Source: Chlamydiota bacterium
GTDB taxonomy: Bacteria > Chlamydiota > Chlamydiia > Chlamydiales > Rhabdochlamydiaceae
Reading direction: 5' to 3'
Length of the DNA stretch: 38,202 nucleotides
NCBI GenBank assembly: GCA_013286595.1
Contig: JABDFI010000011.1
Location: 9,970-48,171 of the forward strand
Below are positions 1 through 7,835 of this stretch, one piece after another (the stretch's first letter is position 1; the number at the start of each line of letters is the position of its first letter). The notes under the pieces were generated by a model. The model had not been told where the DNA came from and did no database searches. It saw nothing but the letters and a program-made list of their open reading frames with translations. Both the position numbers and the translations under genes were made by a program.

Positions 1-1110
1 CCTTACTTTGAAATGGGTGAGCCGATCGACCAAGACGATCTGAAAAAAGACAACGTGTTGTATCCAATGGACACCGGATGCTACATCCCAGCAGCTTATA
101 ATTTTCCAGCTGCTTACAAAATGGATGATCAGTGCTGGGATCTTTTCATCACAGCAAGCTACATCTATTGGGAAGCTTTTGAAGACACATTGCCAACAGG
201 CTTCCAATTGGATAACACGCTTCCGTTACCTGCAGCAGCAGCAGGTGGTGTTGAAAGGGAACTTCTCCTCATCGACCCAGAGTATCAATCGGGCTTTAAA
301 GTAGGGTTAGGTTGGACAGCTCCAAGTTTTGACAACTGGCAAGTTTATGCTGAGTACACTTGGTACCATCCATCTAGCGATGATGACGAAGACAACGATT
401 GCGGTTGCGAAACCAATACACTCGTCGTCTATCCCAATTGCAATCCCTGCGAAGATTTGTATGTTTCAACACTCCATTCTAAGTGGAAATTGGATGTAGA
501 TCTAGCTGACCTCTCTCTACAAAGACCATTCTATTTAGGTAAACGCCTCGTCATCAATCCATTCTTTGGATTGAGAGGCGCGTGGATCAAGCAAAAATTC
601 AACGTAACGTATGATGATGCTTTAACGGCAGGTGGAGTTGTTGAGACTGGTGTAGATTATTCAACATCTTTACATTCTAAATCATGGGGAGTTGGTCCTC
701 GTGTGGGTATGGAAGGTAGCTGGTTACTATGGGGCGGTCTCCGCATCATCGGTAATGCATCTGGAAGCATCTTGTATACAAGCTATACAACAATCAGCAT
801 GACTTCAGATGTACCAAGCGCCGGCTTACCAGGAGCAGCACCACTAACTACAGCTAACACATGGAAGTACCATAAGAAATATGATGCTCTACGTGCTAAC
901 GCAGAGTTGGATACAGGTCTTGGATGGGGTATGTACCTCGGCTGTGACAATGACTTCCATATCGACTTAGCTGCAACTTACGACTTCCATGTATTCTGGA
1001 ACCAGAACATGATGGAAGATCTACAAAACCAATCTCTGCACCATGTGGCTGCAGCGCCTGGTAACTTGTACTTACATGGTTTGACAATCAAAGCTCGCTT
1101 TGATTTCTAA
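1..1110 (+). CDS. MOMP-like (Lpg1974-type) outer-membrane porin, 5' end outside the window
   Basis: The reading frame is open from base 1, so this is the C-terminal 369 residues of a gene whose start lies upstream. What is visible is identical in protein to residues 73-441 of the next gene (1422-2747). It has the family pattern of chlamydial and Legionella Lpg1974-type MOMP-like porins: SGFKVGLGW, an alternating-hydrophobicity strand block ending in PFFGLRGAWIKQ, SWGVGPRVG, and a C-terminus ending in Phe (IKARFDF), as expected for an outer-membrane beta-barrel recognised by the BAM machinery. Several Cys residues (DCGCE, NCNPC) lie in a probable surface loop and fit disulfide cross-linking of the chlamydial envelope. 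Function (porin or adhesin) is inferred from family membership. The true start cannot be seen. Confidence 0.85.
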   Translation, partial: PYFEMGEPIDQDDLKKDNVLYPMDTGCYIPAAYNFPAAYKMDDQCWDLFITASYIYWEAFEDTLPTGFQLDNTLPLPAAAAGGVERELLLIDPEYQSGFKVGLGWTAPSFDNWQVYAEYTWYHPSSDDDEDNDCGCETNTLVVYPNCNPCEDLYVSTLHSKWKLDVDLADLSLQRPFYLGKRLVINPFFGLRGAWIKQKFNVTYDDALTAGGVVETGVDYSTSLHSKSWGVGPRVGMEGSWLLWGGLRIIGNASGSILYTSYTTISMTSDVPSAGLPGAAPLTTANTWKYHKKYDALRANAELDTGLGWGMYLGCDNDFHIDLAATYDFHVFWNQNMMEDLQNQSLHHVAAAPGNLYLHGLTIKARFDF

Positions 1111-1127
1111 TCTGAAGGTTCTCATGA

Positions 1128-1154
1128 GAGGAGAAGGGATTGTCCCTTCTCCTC
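1128..1154 (+). terminator. Rho-independent terminator of first MOMP-like gene
   Basis: A perfect 12-bp stem, GAGGAGAAGGGA / TCCCTTCTCCTC with loop TTG, is followed directly by six T. It lies 17 bases after the stop codon. Confidence 0.9.
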
Positions 1155-1165
1155 TTTTTTATTTC

Positions 1166-1248
1166 GAGACAATTGCAAAACTCCCCGACCCAGAAAAATC
1201 GATAATTTTGAGCCATTTTTCTGGGTCGGGGAGTTTTGCAATTGCCTC
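1166..1248. repeat. Inverted repeat, GAGGCAATTG family, copy 1
   Basis: Arms 1166-1199 and 1215-1248 are reverse complements over 34 bases with one mismatch (GAGACAATTG... against GAGGCAATTG...). The loop is 15 bases. The arm contains CAAAACTCCCCGACCCAG. The same arm sequence borders a larger hairpin at 14507-14678, so this is a dispersed element rather than a simple terminator. It lies directly after the terminator of the first MOMP-like gene. Confidence 0.85.
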
Positions 1249-1421
1249 TTTCTCCCTCGAAAATTTGATGATCTTTTACCAAAAAAGATTTTTTTATTTG
1301 CAAATATCATGAAATTTCTTACGCTACGCTTAAGTGTAAAGAACTTCTTGAGGGTGTTCAGCGTGAGCTGTGTCCTTTAATGCAAGAGGCTTCTAAACCA
1401 ATTAGTATTGGAGTTTAAAGT
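1249..1421 (+). promoter_or_regulatory. Leader region of the second MOMP-like gene
   Basis: This is the rest of the 311-base gap between the first two MOMP-like genes. It is AT-rich and I see no credible ORF or tRNA. It ends in a good ribosome binding site, GGAG, eight bases before ATG 1422. A promoter probably lies here because a terminator closes the upstream gene, but I cannot point to convincing -35/-10 boxes. Confidence 0.45.
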
Positions 1422-2747
1422 ATGTTACAAAAACGTTTAGCCACACTTCTGCTAGGCTTAGGAGCAATGAGCTCTTTCATGGCCCAAGCAGATGAGCCTT
1501 GCAAAAAATCTTGCGAGCCTTGTCCTCCCAAAAAATGCGAGCCTTGCCCTCCCAAAAAATGCGAGCCTGTCAAATGTGAAGGTCCTTGCGAGCCACAAAA
1601 ACAAGCTCTTCGCGATTGCGAAAGAAAAAAATGCTGCCCTTACTTTGAAATGGGTGAGCCGATCGACCAAGACGATCTGAAAAAAGACAACGTGTTGTAT
1701 CCAATGGACACCGGATGCTACATCCCAGCAGCTTATAATTTTCCAGCTGCTTACAAAATGGATGATCAGTGCTGGGATCTTTTCATCACAGCAAGCTACA
1801 TCTATTGGGAAGCTTTTGAAGACACATTGCCAACAGGCTTCCAATTGGATAACACGCTTCCGTTACCTGCAGCAGCAGCAGGTGGTGTTGAAAGGGAACT
1901 TCTCCTCATCGACCCAGAGTATCAATCGGGCTTTAAAGTAGGGTTAGGTTGGACAGCTCCAAGTTTTGACAACTGGCAAGTTTATGCTGAGTACACTTGG
2001 TACCATCCATCTAGCGATGATGACGAAGACAACGATTGCGGTTGCGAAACCAATACACTCGTCGTCTATCCCAATTGCAATCCCTGCGAAGATTTGTATG
2101 TTTCAACACTCCATTCTAAGTGGAAATTGGATGTAGATCTAGCTGACCTCTCTCTACAAAGACCATTCTATTTAGGTAAACGCCTCGTCATCAATCCATT
2201 CTTTGGATTGAGAGGCGCGTGGATCAAGCAAAAATTCAACGTAACGTATGATGATGCTTTAACGGCAGGTGGAGTTGTTGAGACTGGTGTAGATTATTCA
2301 ACATCTTTACATTCTAAATCATGGGGAGTTGGTCCTCGTGTGGGTATGGAAGGTAGCTGGTTACTATGGGGCGGTCTCCGCATCATCGGTAATGCATCTG
2401 GAAGCATCTTGTATACAAGCTATACAACAATCAGCATGACTTCAGATGTACCAAGCGCCGGCTTACCAGGAGCAGCACCACTAACTACAGCTAACACATG
2501 GAAGTACCATAAGAAATATGATGCTCTACGTGCTAACGCAGAGTTGGATACAGGTCTTGGATGGGGTATGTACCTCGGCTGTGACAATGACTTCCATATC
2601 GACTTAGCTGCAACTTACGACTTCCATGTATTCTGGAACCAGAACATGATGGAAGATCTACAAAACCAATCTCTGCACCATGTGGCTGCAGCGCCTGGTA
2701 ACTTGTACTTACATGGTTTGACAATCAAAGCTCGCTTTGATTTCTAA
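1422..2747 (+). CDS. MOMP-like (Lpg1974-type) cysteine-rich outer-membrane porin
   Basis: 441 residues. A signal peptide spans about residues 1-23 (hydrophobic core LATLLLGLG, cleavage after FMAQA). Next comes a Cys/Pro/Lys-rich segment, about residues 24-75, with the octad CEPCPPKK repeated. The barrel domain has the MOMP-like/Lpg1974 signatures SGFKVGLGW, FFGLRGAWIKQ and SWGVGPRVG, and a terminal Phe. The start is chosen because ATG 1422 gives the signal peptide and has GGAG eight bases upstream. Chlamydial porins of this type are the main envelope proteins and are stabilised by disulfides; the many Cys fit that. It is the middle gene of a three-gene tandem array and its last 369 residues are identical to the preceding copy. 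The family call is firm; the transported solutes are unknown. Confidence 0.9.
   Translation: MLQKRLATLLLGLGAMSSFMAQADEPCKKSCEPCPPKKCEPCPPKKCEPVKCEGPCEPQKQALRDCERKKCCPYFEMGEPIDQDDLKKDNVLYPMDTGCYIPAAYNFPAAYKMDDQCWDLFITASYIYWEAFEDTLPTGFQLDNTLPLPAAAAGGVERELLLIDPEYQSGFKVGLGWTAPSFDNWQVYAEYTWYHPSSDDDEDNDCGCETNTLVVYPNCNPCEDLYVSTLHSKWKLDVDLADLSLQRPFYLGKRLVINPFFGLRGAWIKQKFNVTYDDALTAGGVVETGVDYSTSLHSKSWGVGPRVGMEGSWLLWGGLRIIGNASGSILYTSYTTISMTSDVPSAGLPGAAPLTTANTWKYHKKYDALRANAELDTGLGWGMYLGCDNDFHIDLAATYDFHVFWNQNMMEDLQNQSLHHVAAAPGNLYLHGLTIKARFDF
1512..1568 (+). repeat. 24-bp in-frame tandem repeat encoding CEPCPPKK
   Basis: Two full 24-base units (1512-1535 and 1536-1559), differing at one base, are followed by a partial third unit. 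Each encodes the octad C-E-P-C-P-P-K-K just after the signal peptide. The third MOMP-like gene lacks this expansion, so unit number could vary by replication slippage without shifting frame. Confidence 0.9.
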
Positions 2748-2764
2748 TCTGAAGGTTCTCATGA

Positions 2765-2791
2765 GAGGAGAAGGGATTGTCCCTTCTCCTC
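2765..2791 (+). terminator. Rho-independent terminator of second MOMP-like gene
   Basis: The same perfect 12-bp stem as at 1128-1154 (GAGGAGAAGGGA, loop TTG), followed by seven T. Part of the duplicated unit. Confidence 0.9.
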
Positions 2792-2866
2792 TTTTTTTAT
2801 TTCTAGGCTAAAAATTTGAATTTGACTACTCTTCGAAAAGCGATCATCAACTTCGTGGAGTTAAGT

Positions 2867-4201
2867 ATGTTATCCAAACGCCTTGCTACCCTACTCTTAG
2901 GCTCAATGGCACCATTCATGGTGCAAGCGGATCTCTTGTATAGAGACAACATCCCTGAAGCCACTACCCCTAAATCTGTCCCAACACAACAAAATAATAC
3001 CCCTTGCGAACCCGTCAAATGTGAAGAGCCTTGTGAACAACAAAGAGAAGCTTTACGCGAATGTGAAAGGAAAAAATGCTGTCCTTATTTTGAGATAGGA
3101 GAGCCCATTGAACAAGGACATCTTAAAATCGACAATCCCCTCTTTCCTTTAGATACAGGATGCTACATTCCTGCAGCCTACAATTATCCAGCTGCTTATC
3201 AACTAGATGATCAGTGCTGGGATCTCTTCATCACAGCAAGCTACATCTATTGGGAAGCTTTCCAAGATACCATGCCGATTGGCTTTGAACTCGATCAAGC
3301 GCTTCCTTTCAATCCTCTTTTGGGCGGCATTGGAAGAGAGTTGGTGATAAACAATTCAGACTACCAATCAGGATTTAAGGTGGGATTAGGCTGGACAACG
3401 CCAAGTTTTGATAACTGGCAGGTCTATGCGGAATATACCTGGTATCATCCCACCAATGACGAGAAGAATGGGGATGATTGTGAATGCAATCCCTTCGTTA
3501 TCTATCCTCGCTGTGACTCCTGTCTTGATTTGAATGTAGAGGAGATCTCCTCCTCGAAATGGAAATTGGATGTCGATCTTGCAGATCTTTCTATTCAACG
3601 GCCCTTTTACTTAGGAAAACAGGTCGTATTCAATCCATTCTTTGGTTTGAGAGGGGCATGGATCAAACAAAGATTTCAAATTCAATATAATACGGCTATA
3701 AATTTAGCTGGAACAGCCCTCCCCGATATCTACAATGTTTCTTCTCTCTCAAAATCATGGGGTATAGGTCCTCGTGTTGGCTTTGAAGGAAATTGGTTAT
3801 TGTGGAAAGGACTGCGGATCATCGGTAATGCTTCAGCAAGTGTATTGTACACGAGTTATACCAAGATTAATCATAGTTCTAATGTTGCAATAGGTGTTCT
3901 AGAGAGAGGTATGTTTGCAGAGTTTTTTGATCCTCTGGATCCTCCCAATACCTGGAAGTATCACAAAAAGTATGATGCTCTGCGTGCTAACGCAGAACTA
4001 GATACAGGTCTCGGCTGGGGTATGTATCTTGGATGTGACAATGACTTCCATATCGACTTAGCAGCAACTTATGACTTCCATGTATTCTGGAACCAGAACA
4101 TGGTAGAAGATATCCAGAACCAGTCCTATCATCATGTAGCTACAGCGCCTGGTAACTTATACTTACATGGTTTGACCATCAAAGCGCGCTTTGATTTCTA
4201 A
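2867..4201 (+). CDS. MOMP-like (Lpg1974-type) outer-membrane porin, divergent paralog
   Basis: 444 residues. The start at ATG 2867 is preferred over the upstream in-frame ATG 2816 because it gives MLSKRLATLLLG, matching the signal peptide of the previous gene, and has GGAG six bases upstream. The signal peptide ends near FMVQA. Long stretches are the same as in the upstream copies (CWDLFITASYIYWEAF, FFGLRGAWIKQ, the last 80 residues). Differences cluster in a few segments: after the signal peptide (no CEPCPPKK repeat), around residues 135-150, 185-215, 255-275 and 315-335. These probably correspond to exposed loops. It is closed by its own terminator, so the three porin genes are separate transcription units. 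Confidence 0.9.
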   Translation: MLSKRLATLLLGSMAPFMVQADLLYRDNIPEATTPKSVPTQQNNTPCEPVKCEEPCEQQREALRECERKKCCPYFEIGEPIEQGHLKIDNPLFPLDTGCYIPAAYNYPAAYQLDDQCWDLFITASYIYWEAFQDTMPIGFELDQALPFNPLLGGIGRELVINNSDYQSGFKVGLGWTTPSFDNWQVYAEYTWYHPTNDEKNGDDCECNPFVIYPRCDSCLDLNVEEISSSKWKLDVDLADLSIQRPFYLGKQVVFNPFFGLRGAWIKQRFQIQYNTAINLAGTALPDIYNVSSLSKSWGIGPRVGFEGNWLLWKGLRIIGNASASVLYTSYTKINHSSNVAIGVLERGMFAEFFDPLDPPNTWKYHKKYDALRANAELDTGLGWGMYLGCDNDFHIDLAATYDFHVFWNQNMVEDIQNQSYHHVATAPGNLYLHGLTIKARFDF

Positions 4202-4212
4202 TTCTTCCCTCT

Positions 4213-4238
4213 GAGGAGAATGGGTTGCCATTCTCCTC
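4213..4238 (+). terminator. Terminator hairpin of third MOMP-like gene
   Basis: An 11-bp stem, GAGGAGAATGG / CCATTCTCCTC with loop GTTG, followed by a short T-rich run (TTCTTATT). It resembles the terminators of the two upstream paralogs, as expected if the gene was copied with its 3' flank. Confidence 0.8.
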
Positions 4239-4425
4239 TTCTTATTCCAGAAAGTAAACATTTTATTTACAACAAACGCATATCCCAGTAAAAATTTAAC
4301 AAAACCTTACAATCAGGGAATCGGCAAACACGCTTCTTTGGTAGACTGTTTCTTTTTTAACAGTGCTTGGGAAGAAATGATGTTATAAAAAAGCACATCA
4401 ATACACACAAAAAAGGGACGGCACT

Positions 4426-5007
4426 ATGAAAAAACTCAGTTTTTTTGCATCCGTTTTAACTTTAACCCTTGCTCATCTTGCCAACGCAAGTACAAATGAA
4501 GGTGCCGCTACAAATTTTTTCCTAGATACAGCAACAGTTTTGTATCAAAAGGAGAAAGTCGTTTTTAACACCATCAATAGAGCTAGAGTAGCTAATGGAT
4601 TAATGCCTCTTACATGGTCCAATGCCGTTGCTAAGCAGGCTCGCAATCACAGTGTTGACATGGCAGATGGAGTAGTCCCTTTTGGACACGATGGGTTTAA
4701 TGAGCGTTATCAAAATCTAAAAATGGTTTATCCCAATCTGCAAAGCATGGGTGAAAATGTTGCTTGGAACCAAGGCTACAAGAAACCAGGCGCAGTAGCT
4801 GTTCAAGGCTGGCTCAATAGTCCAGGACACTATGCGAATATCATGGGAGATTACAACTTATCAGGTATAGGGGTAGCAAAAGATGCAGAAGAAAAGTACT
4901 ACTTTACGCAAATTTTTGTGAAAGTGCCTTCTTCCACTGCAGGACAAGACATTCCTGAGGAGAATGCGTTTGTTTCAGAAATGCCGTGTTCAATCGAACA
5001 AGAGTAA
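4426..5007 (+). CDS. Secreted CAP/SCP (PR-1-like) domain protein
   Basis: 193 residues. The N-terminus is a clear Sec signal peptide (MKKLSFF..., cleavage near residue 21 after LANA). The rest is one CAP domain: a helix with INRARVANGLMPLTW, the His-bearing GHDGF, GENVAW, and WLNSPGHYANIM, the usual second conserved His region; it then ends in strands. These match the bacterial CAP family (PF00188 type). CAP proteins are extracytoplasmic, often bind lipids or divalent metal, and their activity in bacteria is mostly undefined. AGGGA lies seven bases before the ATG. The 187 bases upstream (4239-4425) are AT-rich and hold no other gene. A role in the periplasm or at the host interface is inference. 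Confidence 0.88.
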   Translation: MKKLSFFASVLTLTLAHLANASTNEGAATNFFLDTATVLYQKEKVVFNTINRARVANGLMPLTWSNAVAKQARNHSVDMADGVVPFGHDGFNERYQNLKMVYPNLQSMGENVAWNQGYKKPGAVAVQGWLNSPGHYANIMGDYNLSGIGVAKDAEEKYYFTQIFVKVPSSTAGQDIPEENAFVSEMPCSIEQE

Positions 5008-5015
5008 TTGTTATT

Positions 5016-5045
5016 CTAGGAGACTGCTCTAAGTCAGTCTCCTAG
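5016..5045 (+). terminator. Hairpin after the CAP-domain gene
   Basis: An 11-bp perfect stem, CTAGGAGACTG / CAGTCTCCTAG with an 8-base loop, starts nine bases after the stop codon. No strong T-run follows, so it may be a weak terminator or an RNA-stabilising hairpin. Confidence 0.6.
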
Positions 5046-5083
5046 TTGTTGACACACCTCTTGTTTTTTATCGTCTTTTCATC

Positions 5084-5254
5084 AGACCTCTTTCGAAAAT
5101 AAGGTTCTGTCGATTTTCGGGTTCTTTTGAGCCGAGTTTTTAATTCTTTTTGCGGGGATTGTATCTTGTTTCGTATACTATCTCCGCAAAAAGAATCGAA
5201 AATCGGCCAAAATAATCCCGAAAATCGACGAACCCTTAATTTCGAAAGAGGTCT
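5084..5254. repeat. Inverted repeat, AAAGAGG family, copy 1 (with nested hairpin)
   Basis: The left arm starts AGACCTCTTTCGAAAAT and the right arm ends ATTTCGAAAGAGGTCT; the arms continue inward through GGTTC-GTCGATTTTCGGG and its complement. A second hairpin, ATTCTTTTTGCGGGGA / TCTCCGCAAAAAGAAT, is nested inside, making this the longest copy. Other copies are at 13515-13607 and 33472-33556, with a single arm at 30979-31007. The right edge is 13 bases before the GT17 start codon. Confidence 0.9.
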
Positions 5255-5267
5255 AATCCTTTTCCTC

Positions 5268-6155
5268 ATGAAACGAAAATCTCTTCTTTTAATTGCACTC
5301 TCTTTATTACTCATTTTATTCGGAGTGTGTTCACATCATCAACCAACTCCTCAAGTCTATGACTGCTTTCTGTTTTTCAATGAACTTGAGCTATTGGAAA
5401 TTCGCCTCCATGAGATGGCTCCTTATGTCGATCACTTTGTGATCGTCGAAGCGAATGAAACGTTTAGAGGTGCGCCTAAACCCTATTACTTTGCAGAAAA
5501 TCGGGAGAGATTTGCCCAGTTTGCTGATAAAATTATCCACATCCAGCTGGAAGAGCATCTAGAAACCGATAATCCTTGGATTAGAGAGCGCTATCAACGT
5601 CAGCAAGTATTTAGAGGCCTCAAAAACTGTAACAGAAAAGACATCATCTTCTTATCCGATGTCGATGAGATCGTGCGTGGCTCGTTGATTCCAACGATTG
5701 TTGAAAAGATTACCTCGCAAGAGATGCAAGCTATTGTCTGCCGGCAAAAGATGTATTTTGGGTACATGAACCGCTTTCAAGCGACTTGGTCAGGTAGTGT
5801 CTGTACCACGTTTGAGCGCGCTAAAAAACTTTCAGCAAAGAAGATGCGTAGATTGCGCAATATGCAACCTCGACTCTTGCGCAAAACCCATATTTCCAAG
5901 ATGTGCACCCTGGATCAGGCTGGATGGCATTTTACATCGATGGGAGGAATGGAGCGCTACATCAGAAAATTGCAATCCTATTCTCACGTAGAAGCAGACA
6001 CGAGCGAAGCTAAAACAGAAACCCATCGCTCACAAATCATCAACGCTTTCACATTAGAACCGATCGATGAAACCTTTCCGCAATTCGTCAGAGATCATCA
6101 AGCTCATCTTGAAGCCATTGGGTTCCTTGAGCCTGTTCCTCACACATCTCACTAG
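5268..6155 (+). CDS. GT17-family (N-acetylglucosaminyltransferase III-like) glycosyltransferase
   Basis: 295 residues from ATG 5268. An earlier in-frame ATG (5127) would begin inside the hairpin repeat and is rejected. Residues 4-21 are a hydrophobic signal or anchor segment, so the catalytic domain probably faces the periplasm or is exported. The body follows glycosyltransferase family 17: YDCFLFFNELELLEIRL near 31-47, FVIVEANETFRG near 57-68, and a DVDE acidic metal-binding motif at 131-134. GT17 includes eukaryotic MGAT3, which adds bisecting GlcNAc, and a scattered set of bacterial proteins of unknown acceptor. It converges with the next gene with only four bases between stop codons. The AAAGAGG of the upstream repeat is 16 bases from the ATG, farther than ideal. 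Acceptor and biological role are unknown. Confidence 0.85.
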   Translation: MKRKSLLLIALSLLLILFGVCSHHQPTPQVYDCFLFFNELELLEIRLHEMAPYVDHFVIVEANETFRGAPKPYYFAENRERFAQFADKIIHIQLEEHLETDNPWIRERYQRQQVFRGLKNCNRKDIIFLSDVDEIVRGSLIPTIVEKITSQEMQAIVCRQKMYFGYMNRFQATWSGSVCTTFERAKKLSAKKMRRLRNMQPRLLRKTHISKMCTLDQAGWHFTSMGGMERYIRKLQSYSHVEADTSEAKTETHRSQIINAFTLEPIDETFPQFVRDHQAHLEAIGFLEPVPHTSH

Positions 6156-6159
6156 TAGT

Positions 6160-7545
6160 TTACTTTTTTGTTTTATTTTTGTTGTCAGTGGGGTCTGCAC
6201 TCTTGATGTAAGGAGGATTGGGAAGACGCCCATACACCAAAGAAGTGATCGAAGGACAATCTTTCAGCACTAGAGCTTCGTAGAGTGAATAAGGCCTGTC
6301 TAGTTTATTGACTACTGTGCCAAACTCATCGGACACCGCTTCTTTAAATCTTTTATACGAAATCACATATAACTGTTGTTCTTCTGGTTCTTTAGGATTG
6401 CTTCCATCATTAGGATCTACATAGATCACATATCCCGCATTCCCTTTCTGAAGCTGCTCTTTTCTATTCTCCTTAATCACACCAACGACAGCGATGGAAT
6501 GCCCATAAGAATATTTTCGTGCTCCAGGACTCCATCCGAAAATCTTATTTCCAGCAATCTCCATGACTTGATGAGGCTTTTCTATGTACTGGTGGCGACT
6601 GAAAAACCCACCAAAACCAATAACACCGTGATTCCTTACCTCTTCAAAAAGAACATCGATGTCCTTGCTGATATTCCAAGAAGATGCTGGGAATACATAG
6701 ATTTTAGCAAGAGCGAATCGTGTAAGTATGTTTCCAATACTCTTCTGATTTTCCAGGGAAAGTTTTTTCACGCCTTCATTGGATATTGACTGCATTTTAA
6801 ACTTTGACTTAAGTATGGATTCAGGAATGGCATCGAGTGGTTGAATGCCGATTTCTTTGAAAAATTTTGTGTTGTGTTCTACCTCTCTTCTCACTAAGAG
6901 ACTTTCTGCATAACTTCTGAAGTCTATTGAACCAGATTCTTCTATGAAGTTTTGAAGTACCTTGCGATGACCTTCTGATAGGAATTTCTCAGTTTTTAGC
7001 ACAAGTTCTGCGGCTTTTTTGGAGGAACCAGAGGAAGCTTTAGGTTGAAGAATCGGATGAGTAAGAAGCTCCTTAGCAGCAATAGTTTCTAGCCCAGCAG
7101 AATCGAGAGCTAAGGAAAGTTTATCGATACTTTTTTCTTGGGGAGGAGGAGCAACAGGATAAGCACCATGTAGCACGTACTGCATCACTCGAATCTGGCA
7201 TGTAGGCCCTACTTGTTTTGGATACGCATGTCGAAGATGAAGAGATTGTCTATCCTCGTCACTATCTTGAGCAGAATAGACAGGTCTTCCTTGTGGAAGC
7301 TTCCAGAGGATCTTATGACTTGTGTCTATAATTTTCGTGATGGTGTGGGAAGAGGGTAATTCTCCTTCTTTGATGAGATATGCGCGAGCTGAGTCTTCCA
7401 AGTACTCCGAGAGGCAGCTAAGCACCTTAAGGGGAAAAAACTTTCCGAGGCTAAATGAATCTACTGATTCAGCTTGTGGTTTGAGCGCAGCCTTAGGCTG
7501 CACTGGCGTTGGTAAGGTTAAAGGAACTAAGCCGGATAATGACAT
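6160..7545 (-). CDS. Probable papain-fold cysteine peptidase, candidate secreted effector (copy 1)
   Basis: 461 residues. I do not recognise a named family. A catalytic layout like papain-fold peptidases can be read: QVGPTC with Cys116, YGHSIAVVG with His349 before a hydrophobic strand, then YVDPNDG with Asp377 or Asp380. Such C-H-D order is typical of papain-like peptidases and deubiquitinases. No signal peptide or membrane segment is seen; the N-terminus MSLSGLVPLTL is rich in Ser, Leu and Pro, as in many type III secretion signals, and is shared with the F-box/LRR gene at 18972. AAGAGG lies seven bases before the ATG. It is paralogous to 7903-9297. The first residue after the Cys is Gln, against Trp in copy 2. 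Host-directed proteolysis or deubiquitination is inference; an enzyme with another thiol chemistry is possible. Confidence 0.6.
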   Translation of the reverse strand: MSLSGLVPLTLPTPVQPKAALKPQAESVDSFSLGKFFPLKVLSCLSEYLEDSARAYLIKEGELPSSHTITKIIDTSHKILWKLPQGRPVYSAQDSDEDRQSLHLRHAYPKQVGPTCQIRVMQYVLHGAYPVAPPPQEKSIDKLSLALDSAGLETIAAKELLTHPILQPKASSGSSKKAAELVLKTEKFLSEGHRKVLQNFIEESGSIDFRSYAESLLVRREVEHNTKFFKEIGIQPLDAIPESILKSKFKMQSISNEGVKKLSLENQKSIGNILTRFALAKIYVFPASSWNISKDIDVLFEEVRNHGVIGFGGFFSRHQYIEKPHQVMEIAGNKIFGWSPGARKYSYGHSIAVVGVIKENRKEQLQKGNAGYVIYVDPNDGSNPKEPEEQQLYVISYKRFKEAVSDEFGTVVNKLDRPYSLYEALVLKDCPSITSLVYGRLPNPPYIKSADPTDNKNKTKK

Positions 7546-7835
7546 TGTTAAACCTCTTATTAACTGTAAGAATAATTAACATTTTATATTTTATTTCATT
7601 TTATTTAAATGTTAAAATATTTTTTATTATTTATAAATGTATTGTAAGTGTGTAATACACAATAAACTTCGAAATTTAGTTTTTTTCTTAAAGACTGCAT
7701 AAGTTTATGACGGGAAATCAACGCCGAGCGAAGCAGTGCCCTTCGGTCACCCCTAACGGGAAATAACATGTTTAGGGACTACGCAAGCAAAACGGATGAA
7801 ATCAACGCGAAGACGCGGGGATACTTTTACGCATA
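7546..7835 (-). promoter_or_regulatory. AT-rich upstream region of peptidase-like copy 1, plus unique spacer
   Basis: Bases 7546 to about 7670 are very AT-rich and conserved with the region upstream of copy 2 (9298-9413), including GTTAATTATTCTTACAG on the minus strand about 20 bases before the SD, so promoter signals are probably here. Bases 7671-7835 have no counterpart next to copy 2 and no ORF that I support; AAATCAACGC occurs there twice. I cannot name a -35/-10 pair with confidence. Confidence 0.45.

Larger units (their letters stand above)
1..2795 (+). repeat. Tandem duplication of a MOMP-like gene (unit 1637 bp)
   Basis: Bases 1-1158 match 1638-2795 at a constant offset of 1637. I see no mismatch in the coding part, and the only indel is one T in the terminator T-run (6 against 7). 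Similarity stops abruptly at ATTTC, followed by GAGAC in copy 1 and TAGGC in copy 2. Such identity, including third codon positions, implies a very recent duplication, ongoing gene conversion, or an assembly artefact. The left limit of copy 1 lies outside the window. Confidence 0.93.

Noticed and set aside
1458-1844. 128-residue minus-strand frame opposite the porin gene
   Set aside because: It is a shadow of the repetitive Cys-Pro-Lys coding sequence on the plus strand, which has signal peptide, SD and family match.
5127-5267. N-terminal extension of the GT17 gene starting at ATG 5127
   Set aside because: The extra residues are translated from the palindromic repeat; the signal-anchor start at 5268 makes a better protein.
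7671-7835. Possible small RNA or tRNA remnant in the spacer between peptidase copies
   Set aside because: I could not build a cloverleaf or a long stable hairpin; only short self-matches were found.
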